From the NCBI GenBank assembly GCA_017517135.1, contig JAFXAK010000025.1, forward strand, positions 1 to 49,914: a stretch of DNA of 49,914 bases, read 5' to 3'. This DNA is from Clostridia bacterium (GTDB lineage Bacteria > Bacillota > Clostridia > Oscillospirales > Acutalibacteraceae). The translations under genes were made by a program, and so were the position numbers. This document shows, in pieces, positions 8,336 through 15,869 of this stretch (positions within the stretch are counted from its first letter, which is position 1; each line of letters opens with the position of its first letter). The notes beneath the pieces were generated by a model. It was given only the letters and a program-made list of their open reading frames with translations, was not told where the DNA came from and searched no databases.

Positions 8336-9259
8336 ATGAAGCTCGGTAAATTAAAAGAATTAGATATCAGAACAGTATGGGCTCATGAGCAATATAACTT
8401 TTCAAAGTGGCTGGCTAGCGAAGAAAACATCAAAGAGCTTGGTGATGAATTGAATTTAGCATTAACTGATGTAGAAACTGAAAAATTTGTAGGTAATTAT
8501 CGCTGTGATATTCTCTGTAAAAATGAAATCACAGGTAAAGTTGTACTTATAGAAAATCAACTCGAAGCTACCAATCATGATCATCTTGGCAAAATTATAA
8601 CATATGCTTCAGGACTTGATGCGGCAGTTGTTGTATGGATTGTGGCTTCTGCCAGACAGGAACACGCAAGTGCAATTGAATGGCTCAATAAGCACACCAG
8701 CGATGATTTGTCTTTCTTCTTAATAGAGGTTCACGCGTACACTATCGGCAATTCTGAACCGGCACCTATGTTTAAGATAATAGAACAGCCAAATGATTTT
8801 GCTAAAAGTGTAAAAGCTATATCAAAAAATTCAGAGTTGAGTGTAGCTCAACAAAAAAGATTGGAATTTTGGACACAGTTAAATGAGGTTTTAGAGCAAC
8901 GTGGCAAACCCTTTAACAAACGTAAGGCAACAACAGACCATTAGTACTCCGTTGCTATGGGGTCCTCCGAATGCCATATATCTATGGATCTTGTTAACAA
9001 AGAACATAAAATCCGAGTTGGTATATGGATTGCCGATAATAAAGAGTTATACGATCAATTTTATGCTCATAAAGAAGAAATTGAAGCTTCATGTGGCTTT
9101 GAGTTATATTGGGATAGGCTTGATGATAAAAAAGCTTCATTAGCTTGTACATATATCCAGGGGCTTGATTTTGATAATCAAGATAACTATCCTGATCTTA
9201 TAAACAGAGCTATTGACTTGGTGTTAACTTTAAAGAAAGCGTTTGTACTATTTTTATAA
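8336..9259 (+). pseudogene. DUF4268-type PD-(D/E)XK protein interrupted by one in-frame TAG
   Basis: Codons 1-202 encode a nuclease-like domain: YRCDIL with Asp58 and LIENQLE with Glu73 and Gln75, then HDHLGKIITYA, a PD-(D/E)XK variant with Gln for Lys. The frame is stopped by TAG at 8942-8944, but continues in the same frame without shift: SVAMGSSECHISM, then IRVGIWIADNKELY and ELYWDRLDDKKASL, which look like the C-terminal DUF4268 domain. A one-base change (TGG to TAG) would restore Trp and a protein of 307 residues. So the gene carries a nonsense mutation, is read through, or acts as two pieces (an ATG at 8957 could restart). It follows hsdR by two bases and was probably part of the operon. 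Confidence 0.75.
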
Positions 9260-9304
9260 TGTTGTTCGTATTTAATAAATAGAATTTTTTATGAGGTGAA
9301 GATA

Positions 9305-9727
9305 ATGAAAGAAGGAAAAACAGAATATTTACAAATGTTACAAGAACCAATTTGTAGAATGTCTACAATATCTGCTATTTTTAAAGGCTTTGCAGCTTCT
9401 ATTGTTGCGGGAATTTCTGTAATTACATATTCAACGACAGATTTATGGATTTTAGGACTATCTTTTCTTCCTGTTTTAGCTTTTGCAGTTTTAGATATTT
9501 ATTATTTGAAATTAGAAAGAAAGTTTAGATTTTTGTTTGAACAAGTGCGATTGGATAAACATGAAATAGATTTTTCAATGAAACTAACGACCGATCCGTT
9601 GGAAATTATTAGTGCAAAGGCTAGAACTTGGGATTGTATTAAATCACCTAGTATCTATTTGTTTTATCCATTGATGTTGCTTATATTGATTATAGTGTTC
9701 GTATTAAAGTGCATAAAGGCAATCTGA
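9305..9727 (+). CDS. Small three-helix membrane protein, TIR-associated (140 aa)
   Basis: Hydrophobic segments lie at about 22-41, 47-66 and 115-137, with a charged stretch between. The second helix runs into LDIYYLKLERKFRFLFEQVR. From memory, this LD-x-YYL-x2-ER-x-FR signature marks a common family of small membrane proteins near TIR-type and other defence genes. Start 9305 is preferred over GTG 9296 because GAGGTGA lies at 9293-9299. Seventeen bases separate it from the TIR gene. In known TIR systems the TIR enzyme makes an NAD-derived signal that activates a separate effector, and many effectors are membrane proteins. This one could be the effector (inference). It has no recognisable nucleotide-sensing domain. 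Confidence 0.7.
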   Translation: MKEGKTEYLQMLQEPICRMSTISAIFKGFAASIVAGISVITYSTTDLWILGLSFLPVLAFAVLDIYYLKLERKFRFLFEQVRLDKHEIDFSMKLTTDPLEIISAKARTWDCIKSPSIYLFYPLMLLILIIVFVLKCIKAI

Positions 9728-9744
9728 TAAGAGGGTGTTATTTC

Positions 9745-10332
9745 ATGATAAAAATATTTGAACATGGTGCTTTTTCTACATATTCTCAGGTGCGTTTAGA
9801 TGAATCTCGTTCATCTGTTTTGGAACATTCACAGTATGGGGTTCGTAGTAAAACAACAGTATTCATTTCTCATAAGCATGACGATCTTGAAGACTTGAAA
9901 GGTATATTAGGCTTTTTGCAACAAAGATATGGAGTAAAGGTTTATATTGATAGTCAAGACCCTTCTATGCCACCAACAACATCAGCCGAAACCGCTTTAA
10001 ACATTAAGGAACGAATTAAACAATGCAATAAGTTTATTCTTCTTGCAACAAACGGAGCTATAGAATCAAAATGGTGTAATTGGGAATTGGGATATGGAGA
10101 TGCACAAAAATTTAAGAAAAATATTGCGTTATTTCCTATGAAACCCAAAGGGGCATATGATAGTGCTTATAAAGGCTCTGAATATATGAGCATATATCCA
10201 TATATTGCTTATTTTGATGGTACAGAAAAATATAAAAGTGGAAGACCTATTGAGAGAGGATATTATGTCCGCACTCATGAAAAAGATGGTAATTATATTA
10301 CTCCTCTTGTTGATTGGTTTAATGATGTATAA
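9745..10332 (+). CDS. TIR-domain protein, probable NAD-processing defence enzyme (195 aa)
   Basis: A TIR domain spans residues about 36-150: strand A TVFISHKHDDLED, then VKVYIDSQD, a KFILLAT strand, and WCNWELGYG, whose Glu114 fits the catalytic glutamate position. Prokaryotic TIR domains hydrolyse or cyclise NAD+. About 35 residues precede the domain and about 45 follow it, with no second fused domain, so it must act with partners. GAGGGTG precedes ATG 9745. Fourteen bases separate it from the next TIR gene. Association with 9305 and 10347 suggests a three-gene unit. Confidence 0.88.
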   Translation: MIKIFEHGAFSTYSQVRLDESRSSVLEHSQYGVRSKTTVFISHKHDDLEDLKGILGFLQQRYGVKVYIDSQDPSMPPTTSAETALNIKERIKQCNKFILLATNGAIESKWCNWELGYGDAQKFKKNIALFPMKPKGAYDSAYKGSEYMSIYPYIAYFDGTEKYKSGRPIERGYYVRTHEKDGNYITPLVDWFNDV

Positions 10333-10346
10333 AGGAGGAAATTGCG

Positions 10347-10913
10347 TTGGGTCGCAAAGTTTTTGTTTCTTATAAATTTAAAGACAACGATGTGAAAATG
10401 TTGTCGGGCGTTACTCAGCCAACATGGCCGTGCGATTATGTGGATTACATAAAAGAAAATGTATTATCTGATGATGATATTTATAAGGGTGAAGAAAGTA
10501 ATGAAGATATATCATCTTGGAGTGAATATGCTATTTGGGAACATTTAAAAGGGAAGATTTATGATAGTTCAATTACTATTGTGTTAATTTCACCAAATAT
10601 GAAAGAATACGGCAAATGGCAACGCTCACAATGGATTCCATGGGAGATAAGTTATTCCGTAAAAGAAACGGTTCGTAATGACCGAAAAAGCCACAGAAAT
10701 GCCATTTTGGCTGTTATTCTGCCAGATAAATTAGGTTCATATGACTATTATGATAAAAATAATCTTTTCCCTATATTGAAAGAAAATATAAACAGTGGAT
10801 ACATATATGTTGTAACTTGGGAGGATTTTTTGAAATATCCTCGGGTGGATATGGATATTGCGTTTAGTTGTATGGGAAAAACGCCTGATTATAAAATTAC
10901 AAAATCGTTATAA
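10347..10913 (+). CDS. ThsB-type TIR-like protein (188 aa)
   Basis: Residues 1-185 match the ThsB/DUF1863 TIR-like family: KVFVSYKFKDND at the start, a GEESNEDIS loop, SSITIVLISPNMKE, QWIPWEISYSVKE with Glu100 at the expected catalytic position, then NAILAVILPD and a GSYDYY segment. In Thoeris, ThsB makes a cyclic-ADP-ribose-type signal on infection and activates ThsA, an NADase or membrane effector. No ThsA-like gene is visible here. The start is TTG at 10347, with AAAGGAGG at 10331-10338, 8 bases away; no ATG is as well placed. It is the last gene of the island's plus-strand run. Confidence 0.85.
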   Translation: MGRKVFVSYKFKDNDVKMLSGVTQPTWPCDYVDYIKENVLSDDDIYKGEESNEDISSWSEYAIWEHLKGKIYDSSITIVLISPNMKEYGKWQRSQWIPWEISYSVKETVRNDRKSHRNAILAVILPDKLGSYDYYDKNNLFPILKENINSGYIYVVTWEDFLKYPRVDMDIAFSCMGKTPDYKITKSL

Positions 10914-10942
10914 CAACCAAAAAACTTTACTGCTTTAAAGTA

Positions 10943-10971
10943 TTGACATATACTTTTATATGTGCTACAAT
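10943..10971 (+). promoter_or_regulatory. Strong sigma-A promoter for the island ncRNA
   Basis: TTGACA (10943-10948), 17 bases, TACAAT (10966-10971), with TGC directly before the -10 (extended -10). Start of transcription is expected near 10978. It lies 30 bases after the ThsB-like gene. Confidence 0.8.
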
Positions 10972-10977
10972 TCATTT

Positions 10978-11301
10978 GCAATTGTAAATGAAGAGTGTTT
11001 CAGGTGGGTGTGAATCCGCCGGGGTTTGTGTTTTTGTTCTGTGATACTGTGATTGATACGGTTTCTCGGCAAAAAACTTAAAAACTTCAGTTTTGCCCCC
11101 TCAGAAACCCTTATTTTACGTGCCTTTTCACAAGTTAAATATCAAAACTAAGTGAGTGGGAATAATAAAACCAAGTAGCGGAAGCGTTGATATACCTCAA
11201 ATTTGCGTTTTCAATGAAACTCTGAGGCAACGCTCCGGTAACATTTGAATATCATAAAAATTAAGAGCTAACTGATTTTAAATGTCAGTCAGCTCTTTTT
11301 T
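10978..11301 (+). ncRNA. Candidate structured non-coding RNA, about 320 nt, unknown family
   Basis: Bracketed by a consensus promoter and a terminator, with no plausible ORF. Foldable elements in order: GGTGG/CCGCC around a GTGTGAAT loop (about 11003-11020); GGTTTCT/AGAAACC enclosing GGCAAAA/TTTTGCC (about 11060-11110); GGAAGCGTTG/CAACGCTCC enclosing CCTCA/TGAGG and GTTT/GAAAC (about 11178-11237); then the terminator. It has none of the signature sequences I know for RNase P, tmRNA, SRP or 6S RNA. The next gene points the other way, so it is not an ordinary riboswitch leader. Adjacency to the TIR genes may be functional or incidental. Confidence 0.65.
11263..11301. terminator. Intrinsic terminator of the ncRNA
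   Basis: AAGAGCTAACTGA (11263-11275) pairs with TCAGTCAGCTCTT (11285-11297) apart from one unpaired position, followed by TTTT. On the minus strand it is followed by AATTTTTATG, so it may also end the leftward sigma/membrane-protein operon. Confidence 0.85.
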
Positions 11302-11403
11302 ACATTTTAATTAACAGCATATAAATACTTATTATTGCATTTAGTGTTACAACACAAGAAAATGTTCCCCTCCACAACAAAACACATAACAATATTTTCT
11401 TTA

Positions 11404-12708
11404 TCAGTCATCAATAGCCCAACTGTCAAAAAATGTAAGTTTTTCGTTTTCAAAATGAAATTCAAGGAAGTCTTTATATCCGTTTGGATAACCATAGCTT
11501 TCTTTTACGGAAATATTGACTTTGCAAAGAGTTAATCGTTCTCCGTTATCTTCGATATATATAACTGAGAACGGAACTAAGCCAAAAGAACAAAGTTCTT
11601 TTATAACATAAGTTTCATCGTCGCCAAGCTTAAAATATTCGCCCATAGATATGCTTTTCATCTTGTCTTGTTTTATATACGGATTAATACAATAATATGA
11701 AAGATTGATATTAAGACTTCTGTGGCTTTCATTGTTGTCTTCGCCAAAAGATATACTTGCAGTCCTGTTATCGCTGCGCCCTTTACGATAAGAATCATAT
11801 TGGGGATAATATTCATATCCGAGGTTTTCCAGCTTGTTTTTCAGCTCATCATCCGATTTATCAAGGGGATTTGCCTTTAAAAATGTATCATCAAGCTCAT
11901 AAACGGCATCTTGTGCCAGTGCAGAGCCAATATAATCATGCGGAAACGATCCGTTATAATAATTGACTGCCGTGCTAACCCCTGACAATGCAATTGAAAA
12001 GACAAAAAATACTGATATAATTAACCTTGATTTTTTCTTTGAAATTGTCTTAAAAGCTTTTTGTTTCTTTGAAAAAATAATAGCGATAACAGAAAGAATA
12101 AGATTTACGGGAATCATCGCCATACCGATAACATGCATAATATTATAAACAATATCGGAATCAAAAATATCTGCAAAATATTGCGGAAGCGTTGAAAAAC
12201 CTAATATTATCGGTAAAGCAAAAGGTACTGCATCTCCGATTGCAATTGAAAAAATGAAACTCAAAGCGATTAATACAACATTCCAAGCAATAAGGAAAAC
12301 TGCGGTCTTCCAACTTTTTTTTGTAAAAATCCTGTAAAACAGCCAAAAATTAAACGAATAATATGCAGCGCTGAAAATACCGTTCAAAAAATGTGATGCT
12401 CCGTCTGATATCCCAACGCTATTCAGAATTCCTGTTCCGAATAAGAAAAACGCTATAAACAAAATGCCGATTACTAAAATTCTTACTGTTGATTTTTTTA
12501 TCCTCTTGTTAATAAGCTTATCAATCTGTTCTGAGAAAGAAAAATCATCACTGTCAGAAGACAAAACCGGAACAGGTTCCGATACAATCTTTTCATCAAA
12601 ATATTGCATCAAAACGGTAAATTTTTCAATGTCTTTTTCAATTTCCTGTGTTTCCTCAGGAGTGAGTTTTCCTTTTTTATATTCTTCAAATTTATCTCTG
12701 TAGTTCAT
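11404..12708 (-). CDS. Multi-pass membrane partner of an ECF sigma factor (probable anti-sigma factor)
   Basis: A 434-residue protein. Residues 1-70 are a soluble acidic/basic segment beginning YRDKFEEYKKGKLTPEE, typical of cytoplasmic sigma-binding tails. About six hydrophobic helices occupy roughly 74-265, and a C-terminal domain of about 165 residues would sit outside. Its ATG overlaps the TGA of the upstream ECF sigma gene by four bases, the classic sigma/anti-sigma coupling. I infer that it holds the sigma factor at the membrane until an envelope signal arrives. No zinc-binding anti-sigma motif is visible, so the assignment rests mainly on context. The outer domain is not one I recognise. 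Confidence 0.72.
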   Translation of the reverse strand: MNYRDKFEEYKKGKLTPEETQEIEKDIEKFTVLMQYFDEKIVSEPVPVLSSDSDDFSFSEQIDKLINKRIKKSTVRILVIGILFIAFFLFGTGILNSVGISDGASHFLNGIFSAAYYSFNFWLFYRIFTKKSWKTAVFLIAWNVVLIALSFIFSIAIGDAVPFALPIILGFSTLPQYFADIFDSDIVYNIMHVIGMAMIPVNLILSVIAIIFSKKQKAFKTISKKKSRLIISVFFVFSIALSGVSTAVNYYNGSFPHDYIGSALAQDAVYELDDTFLKANPLDKSDDELKNKLENLGYEYYPQYDSYRKGRSDNRTASISFGEDNNESHRSLNINLSYYCINPYIKQDKMKSISMGEYFKLGDDETYVIKELCSFGLVPFSVIYIEDNGERLTLCKVNISVKESYGYPNGYKDFLEFHFENEKLTFFDSWAIDD

Positions 12709-13190
12709 CCTTGTTCCTCCTCTATTAATTTTTTCAGCTTTTCTCTGGCACGGGAAGCGATTACTCTGACTGCCGAATATGAAATACCGGTTATTGCAGC
12801 AATTTCATACTGCTTGAATCCTGAAAAATAATGTAAGGTTATAACTTTGCGTTCATTTTCTTCAAGCTTTTGAATGCAGTGATAAAGCAGATGATATTCT
12901 TCTGAGGCAATCAACTTATCGGCAAAAGAAAAATCAATTAAGTCTTTTTGTGCTTCAATATCTGAATATCGCTTTTTCGCTCTGAAATAATCATATGTAA
13001 GATTAGATGCTACCTTGTAAAGCCAGGATAACACTGAACCGCAGTCTTTAGGTAATGAAACAATGGCTTTAACAAAGGTTTCCTGTGTCAAATCTTCTGC
13101 AACATGAGTGTCATGACATAACGAGAAAATATAGAGAAATATTCTTCTGCTGTGCTCTTGATATATTTCATCAATATTGTTATTTGCCAT
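12705..13190 (-). CDS. ECF-type RNA polymerase sigma factor
   Basis: A 161-residue group IV sigma factor with region 2 (YIFSLCHDTHVAEDLTQETFVKAI, then SWLYKVASNLTYDYFRAKKR) and region 4 (LEENERKVITLHYFSGFKQYEIAAITG, then SAVRVIASRAREKLKKL). Length is usual. AAGGAGGTGA lies directly upstream. The upstream DNA carries an ECF-like promoter (TGTAAC, 17 bases, CGTCAT), so it probably drives its own operon. Coupled to the membrane protein at 11404-12708. Confidence 0.93.
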   Translation of the reverse strand: MANNNIDEIYQEHSRRIFLYIFSLCHDTHVAEDLTQETFVKAIVSLPKDCGSVLSWLYKVASNLTYDYFRAKKRYSDIEAQKDLIDFSFADKLIASEEYHLLYHCIQKLEENERKVITLHYFSGFKQYEIAAITGISYSAVRVIASRAREKLKKLIEEEQG

Positions 13191-13212
13191 CGCTTCACCT
13201 CCTTACATCAAT

Positions 13213-13241
13213 ATGACGGATATCGGCACTAAATTGTTACA
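13213..13241 (-). promoter_or_regulatory. ECF-type autoregulatory promoter
   Basis: On the minus strand, TGTAAC (complement of 13236-13241), 17 bases, CGTCAT (complement of 13213-13218). The AAC and CGTC cores are the hallmark of ECF sigma promoters, and the sigma gene lies about 20 bases downstream. Confidence 0.7.
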
Positions 13242-13340
13242 CAAAAACAAAAATATTTACAAGTTTATTTTACATTAACAAATCCGAATTTTCAATATTA
13301 CAGCTTGACACCTGATTACTGTCCATAAAGAATAAAAAAC

Positions 13341-13382
13341 AAATCACCTGAAAATTTAATTTTAAATCTTTCGGGTGATTTT
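13341..13382. terminator. Intrinsic terminator of the murK-murQ operon
   Basis: AAATCACCTGAAA pairs with TTTCGGGTGATTT across an AT-rich loop; T-rich sequence follows on both strands. On the minus strand it lies just after murQ, insulating the ECF sigma operon. Confidence 0.75.
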
Positions 13383-13405
13383 TCTTTCGTTGTTAATTTT
13401 TGTCT

Positions 13406-14218
13406 TTACTGTCTGTCGCTTTCTGCCACAGCTCTGCGGATGTTCCATTCGTTTTCTTCGAGGAGCTGCTCGGCTTTTTCTGCTGTACAGCCGAGTATTT
13501 CTGTGACGATTCCTATCATTCTTTGTGTGAGCTTTTTATTTGTCGGTCTTAGGTTTATCATCATATTTTCATAAACACAACCACATTTTACCATTGATGC
13601 GGTTGAAATCATATTCAGGATGATTTTCTGTGCCGTGCCTGCTTTCATTCTTGTAGAGCCTGTTATAACCTCGGCACCCGTGTCTGCACAGATGTCTATA
13701 TCAGCTGCCTTTCCGAGGGCTGTGTCGGGGTTGTTTGTGATTGATGCGGTTTTTGCTCCTATGCTTTTTGCGTAGTTTACAGCCGAAATAACATAAGAAG
13801 CCGAGCCTGATGCGGAAATACCTATCAGTATATCTTTTTGACTGAAATTACGGCTTTTAAGGTCTTCAATTCCCGCTTCGGCATTGTCCTCTGCGTTCTC
13901 AGCGGGGGTAAACATACATTTCTCTCCCCCTGCTATAATACCGTTGAATAAATCGTGCGGTACTCCGAAGGTCGGGGGACATTCTGCGGCATCGCACACG
14001 GCAAGTCTGCCCGAGGTTCCGCTGCCTATATAATAAACCTTTCCGCCCGCTTTTATTGTGTCTGCAACCATATCGCATACAAGGGCTATCTCATTCAAAG
14101 CATTGTCAACAGCCTTTGTGACTGCGGCATTTTCAGCATTGATTACCGACAGCATTTCGTATGTTGTCATTTTGTCTATATTATATGTATTTTCATTTCT
14201 CATTTCGGTTTTCAGCAT
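13406..14218 (-). CDS. murQ: N-acetylmuramic acid 6-phosphate etherase
   Basis: A 270-residue SIS-domain lyase that removes the lactyl ether of MurNAc-6-phosphate to give GlcNAc-6-phosphate, part of cytoplasmic peptidoglycan recycling. Diagnostic segments are YYIGSGTSGRLAVCDAAECP followed by TFGVP, then ISASGSASYVI and GSTRMKAGTAQKIILN, with a C-terminal UBA-like helix pair. It is slightly shorter at the N-terminus than the usual 300 residues but keeps the TE-x-RN start region. It begins two bases after the kinase gene, so the two form one operon: the kinase makes the 6-phosphate that MurQ uses. Confidence 0.95.
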   Translation of the reverse strand: MLKTEMRNENTYNIDKMTTYEMLSVINAENAAVTKAVDNALNEIALVCDMVADTIKAGGKVYYIGSGTSGRLAVCDAAECPPTFGVPHDLFNGIIAGGEKCMFTPAENAEDNAEAGIEDLKSRNFSQKDILIGISASGSASYVISAVNYAKSIGAKTASITNNPDTALGKAADIDICADTGAEVITGSTRMKAGTAQKIILNMISTASMVKCGCVYENMMINLRPTNKKLTQRMIGIVTEILGCTAEKAEQLLEENEWNIRRAVAESDRQ

Positions 14219-14220
14219 AT

Positions 14221-15111
14221 TTACCCCACCTTATTTTTTGCTATAAGCACCGCACCGTTTACCATCGGCTCGTCCGAAAATGTAATCGGGAAATCCTGTG
14301 ACATATATTTATTGAAAAAAGACTGCAGAACATCCTTTTGCTTACACAATCCTCCGCAGATAACTGTTTTTTCGCCCTTTTTAAGGTATGTCTGTGCCGC
14401 ACGCAGAAGCTTTACGGATTCACGGACATTTCTGTCTAATATTTCCTGAGCCGTTTTGTCTCCCATTTTATACGCTTCAAAAATTACGGGAGCAAAGGAA
14501 GCAACAAAGCCTGCTCCCCTGTTATAAATTTCACCGACAAAGTCTTCGGGATTTCCGCCGAGCTTTTTTGCGACAAGCTCATAAATAATCAGGCTTTTTC
14601 CCCTTTTATCAAGGTATTCGTATGCGGCGTTAAGTGCCTCTGAGCCGAGACAAAACCCGCTTGTTCCCTTGTCCATCATAAAGCCTCTGCCGCCTATACG
14701 GTGCATTTCAGCACATGAACGGACAAAGGCTATAATTCCCGTACCCATAATCACGGCAGCACCGTTTTCACCTTTAAGGGCAAGCTCTACGGCAGAATCC
14801 GCATCCGTTCCGTTCAAAAAAGCGCCGAATCCGAATGATGCAAGAAAGCTGTTGATTTCTGTCTTTATTTCATCAGCACCGCCCCCTGCAAGTCCCGCAA
14901 AAACGGAAATTTCAGAAAATGAAATACCCTTGCATATTTCCTCTATGCCTTGCAGTAATACCGATTTTGTATTTTCAATTCCTGTATTGACGGGATTTGA
15001 TGTGCCGAGAATAATCCGTCCTACTTCATTTAAGCTCATATCCGTCAGCAGAAATTCGGTTTTTGTTCCGCCGCCGTCTATCCCGAGAAGATATTTTATC
15101 TTTTCCGACAC
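14221..15111 (-). CDS. BadF/BadG-type amino-sugar kinase, MurK-like
   Basis: A 296-residue ASKHA-fold kinase. The phosphate-binding LGIDGGGTKTEF motif is near the start, with FAGLAGGG, AAVIMGTGIIAF, and GGRGFMMDKGTSGFCLG in the middle and VICGGLC near the end. With MurQ directly downstream, the likely substrates are MurNAc and/or GlcNAc, as for clostridial MurK. The GTG at 15109-15111 is chosen because GAGGTG sits 7 bases upstream and the promoter -10 at 15143-15148 lies over the alternative ATG at 15144, which would therefore fall upstream of the transcript. Confidence 0.85.
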   Translation of the reverse strand: MSEKIKYLLGIDGGGTKTEFLLTDMSLNEVGRIILGTSNPVNTGIENTKSVLLQGIEEICKGISFSEISVFAGLAGGGADEIKTEINSFLASFGFGAFLNGTDADSAVELALKGENGAAVIMGTGIIAFVRSCAEMHRIGGRGFMMDKGTSGFCLGSEALNAAYEYLDKRGKSLIIYELVAKKLGGNPEDFVGEIYNRGAGFVASFAPVIFEAYKMGDKTAQEILDRNVRESVKLLRAAQTYLKKGEKTVICGGLCKQKDVLQSFFNKYMSQDFPITFSDEPMVNGAVLIAKNKVG

Positions 15112-15142
15112 AAAAAACACCTCACAAAATACATCTGAATTC

Positions 15143-15171
15143 ATAATATCAGATTATTTTATTGCGGTCAA
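15143..15171 (-). promoter_or_regulatory. Promoter of the murK-murQ operon
   Basis: Minus strand: TTGACC (complement of 15166-15171), 17 bases, TATTAT (complement of 15143-15148). It places the transcript start near 15136 and so decides in favour of the GTG start of the kinase. Confidence 0.7.
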
Positions 15172-15317
15172 TCGAAAAAATTAACGACTTATGCTATAAT
15201 ATATATTAAAAAAACAGAAATTTTTATTTTTTCTGTAATTTTTATAAGGAATTTACTCTGTCTGAATTGTATAATAAGTGAAAGGGCATCGCGAGCCCTT
15301 GTCAGGAGGAAAAAAAT
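15172..15317 (+). promoter_or_regulatory. Promoter and leader of the ECF sigma/serpin operon
   Basis: An extended -10, TGCTATAAT (15192-15200 region), has no clear -35. Downstream lie ACAGAAA/TTTCTGT (15214-15236) followed by T-rich sequence, resembling a weak terminator. AAGGGC/GCCCTT (15282-15300) then forms a hairpin just before AGGAGG. A second TATAAT-like box is at 15270-15275. Leader attenuation is possible but unproven. Confidence 0.4.
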
Positions 15318-15869
15318 ATGGATAACGGCGCAGGTAGCTACCGCCGTTTCCTTGATGGTGATGAGAGTGCCTTTGATGACATAATGAAAGAGCTGTTTGA
15401 TAAGCTTGTTTTCTTCATTGACCGTTATGTGCATGACATCCACGCCGCCGAGGATATTGCCATTGATACCTTTTCGGATCTGGTGGTCAATAAGCATCGG
15501 TATAATTTCAAGGTAACGCTGAAAACTTATCTGTTTATGATAGGAAGAAGCCGTGCATTGAACTACATAAAGCACCGCAAGCGTATTGACTTTGCCGAGC
15601 TTTCCGAGGCAGATAATACGGAAGATGACATTCACTCCTTAGAGGAAATTATCCTCGCGGATGAAAGGAAGCGTATTATAAACAATGCTTTGGAGTCTCT
15701 TAGTGAGGATATGCGTGTTGCAATTCACTTGATTTATTTTGAAAACTTATCTTACGATGAGGCGGCAAAGGTTATGAAGAAAAACCGTAAGCAGGTTGAC
15801 AATCTTTTATACAGAGCAAAAAAGGAGCTTCGCATCATTCTCGGGAAGGATGGTGAGCTGTTGTTATGA
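15318..15869 (+). CDS. ECF-type RNA polymerase sigma factor of the serpin operon
   Basis: A 183-residue sigma factor: region 2 (FFIDRYVHDIHAAEDIAIDTF, then LKTYLFMIGRSRALNYIKHRKR) and region 4 (LSEDMRVAIHLIYFENLSYDEAAKVM, then RKQVDNLLYRAKKELR). Length is normal. AGGAGG precedes its ATG, and its TGA overlaps the next ATG by four bases. The operon continues with a one-helix membrane protein, a PrcB-like protein and a serpin, so this factor probably answers an extracytoplasmic proteolysis or envelope signal (inference). Confidence 0.93.
   Translation: MDNGAGSYRRFLDGDESAFDDIMKELFDKLVFFIDRYVHDIHAAEDIAIDTFSDLVVNKHRYNFKVTLKTYLFMIGRSRALNYIKHRKRIDFAELSEADNTEDDIHSLEEIILADERKRIINNALESLSEDMRVAIHLIYFENLSYDEAAKVMKKNRKQVDNLLYRAKKELRIILGKDGELLL

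Noticed and set aside
10985-11070. Cobalamin-riboswitch-like string GTGTGAATCCGCC and later ACTGTGA
   Set aside because: The central conserved boxes of that class (GCCACTG and the 3' AGNCAGGANACC region) are missing, and no gene lies downstream on the same strand.
10943-11301. Retron or group II intron RNA
   Set aside because: No reverse transcriptase is present in the window and no intron domain V-like hairpin was found.
13955-14449. 164-codon ORF antisense to murQ and murK
   Set aside because: It is opposite two well-supported enzymes, has no matching site and lacks any motif.
15112-15144. ATG at 15144 as start of the MurK-like kinase
   Set aside because: The promoter -10 lies on top of it; the GTG at 15111 is inside the transcript and has GAGGTG correctly placed.
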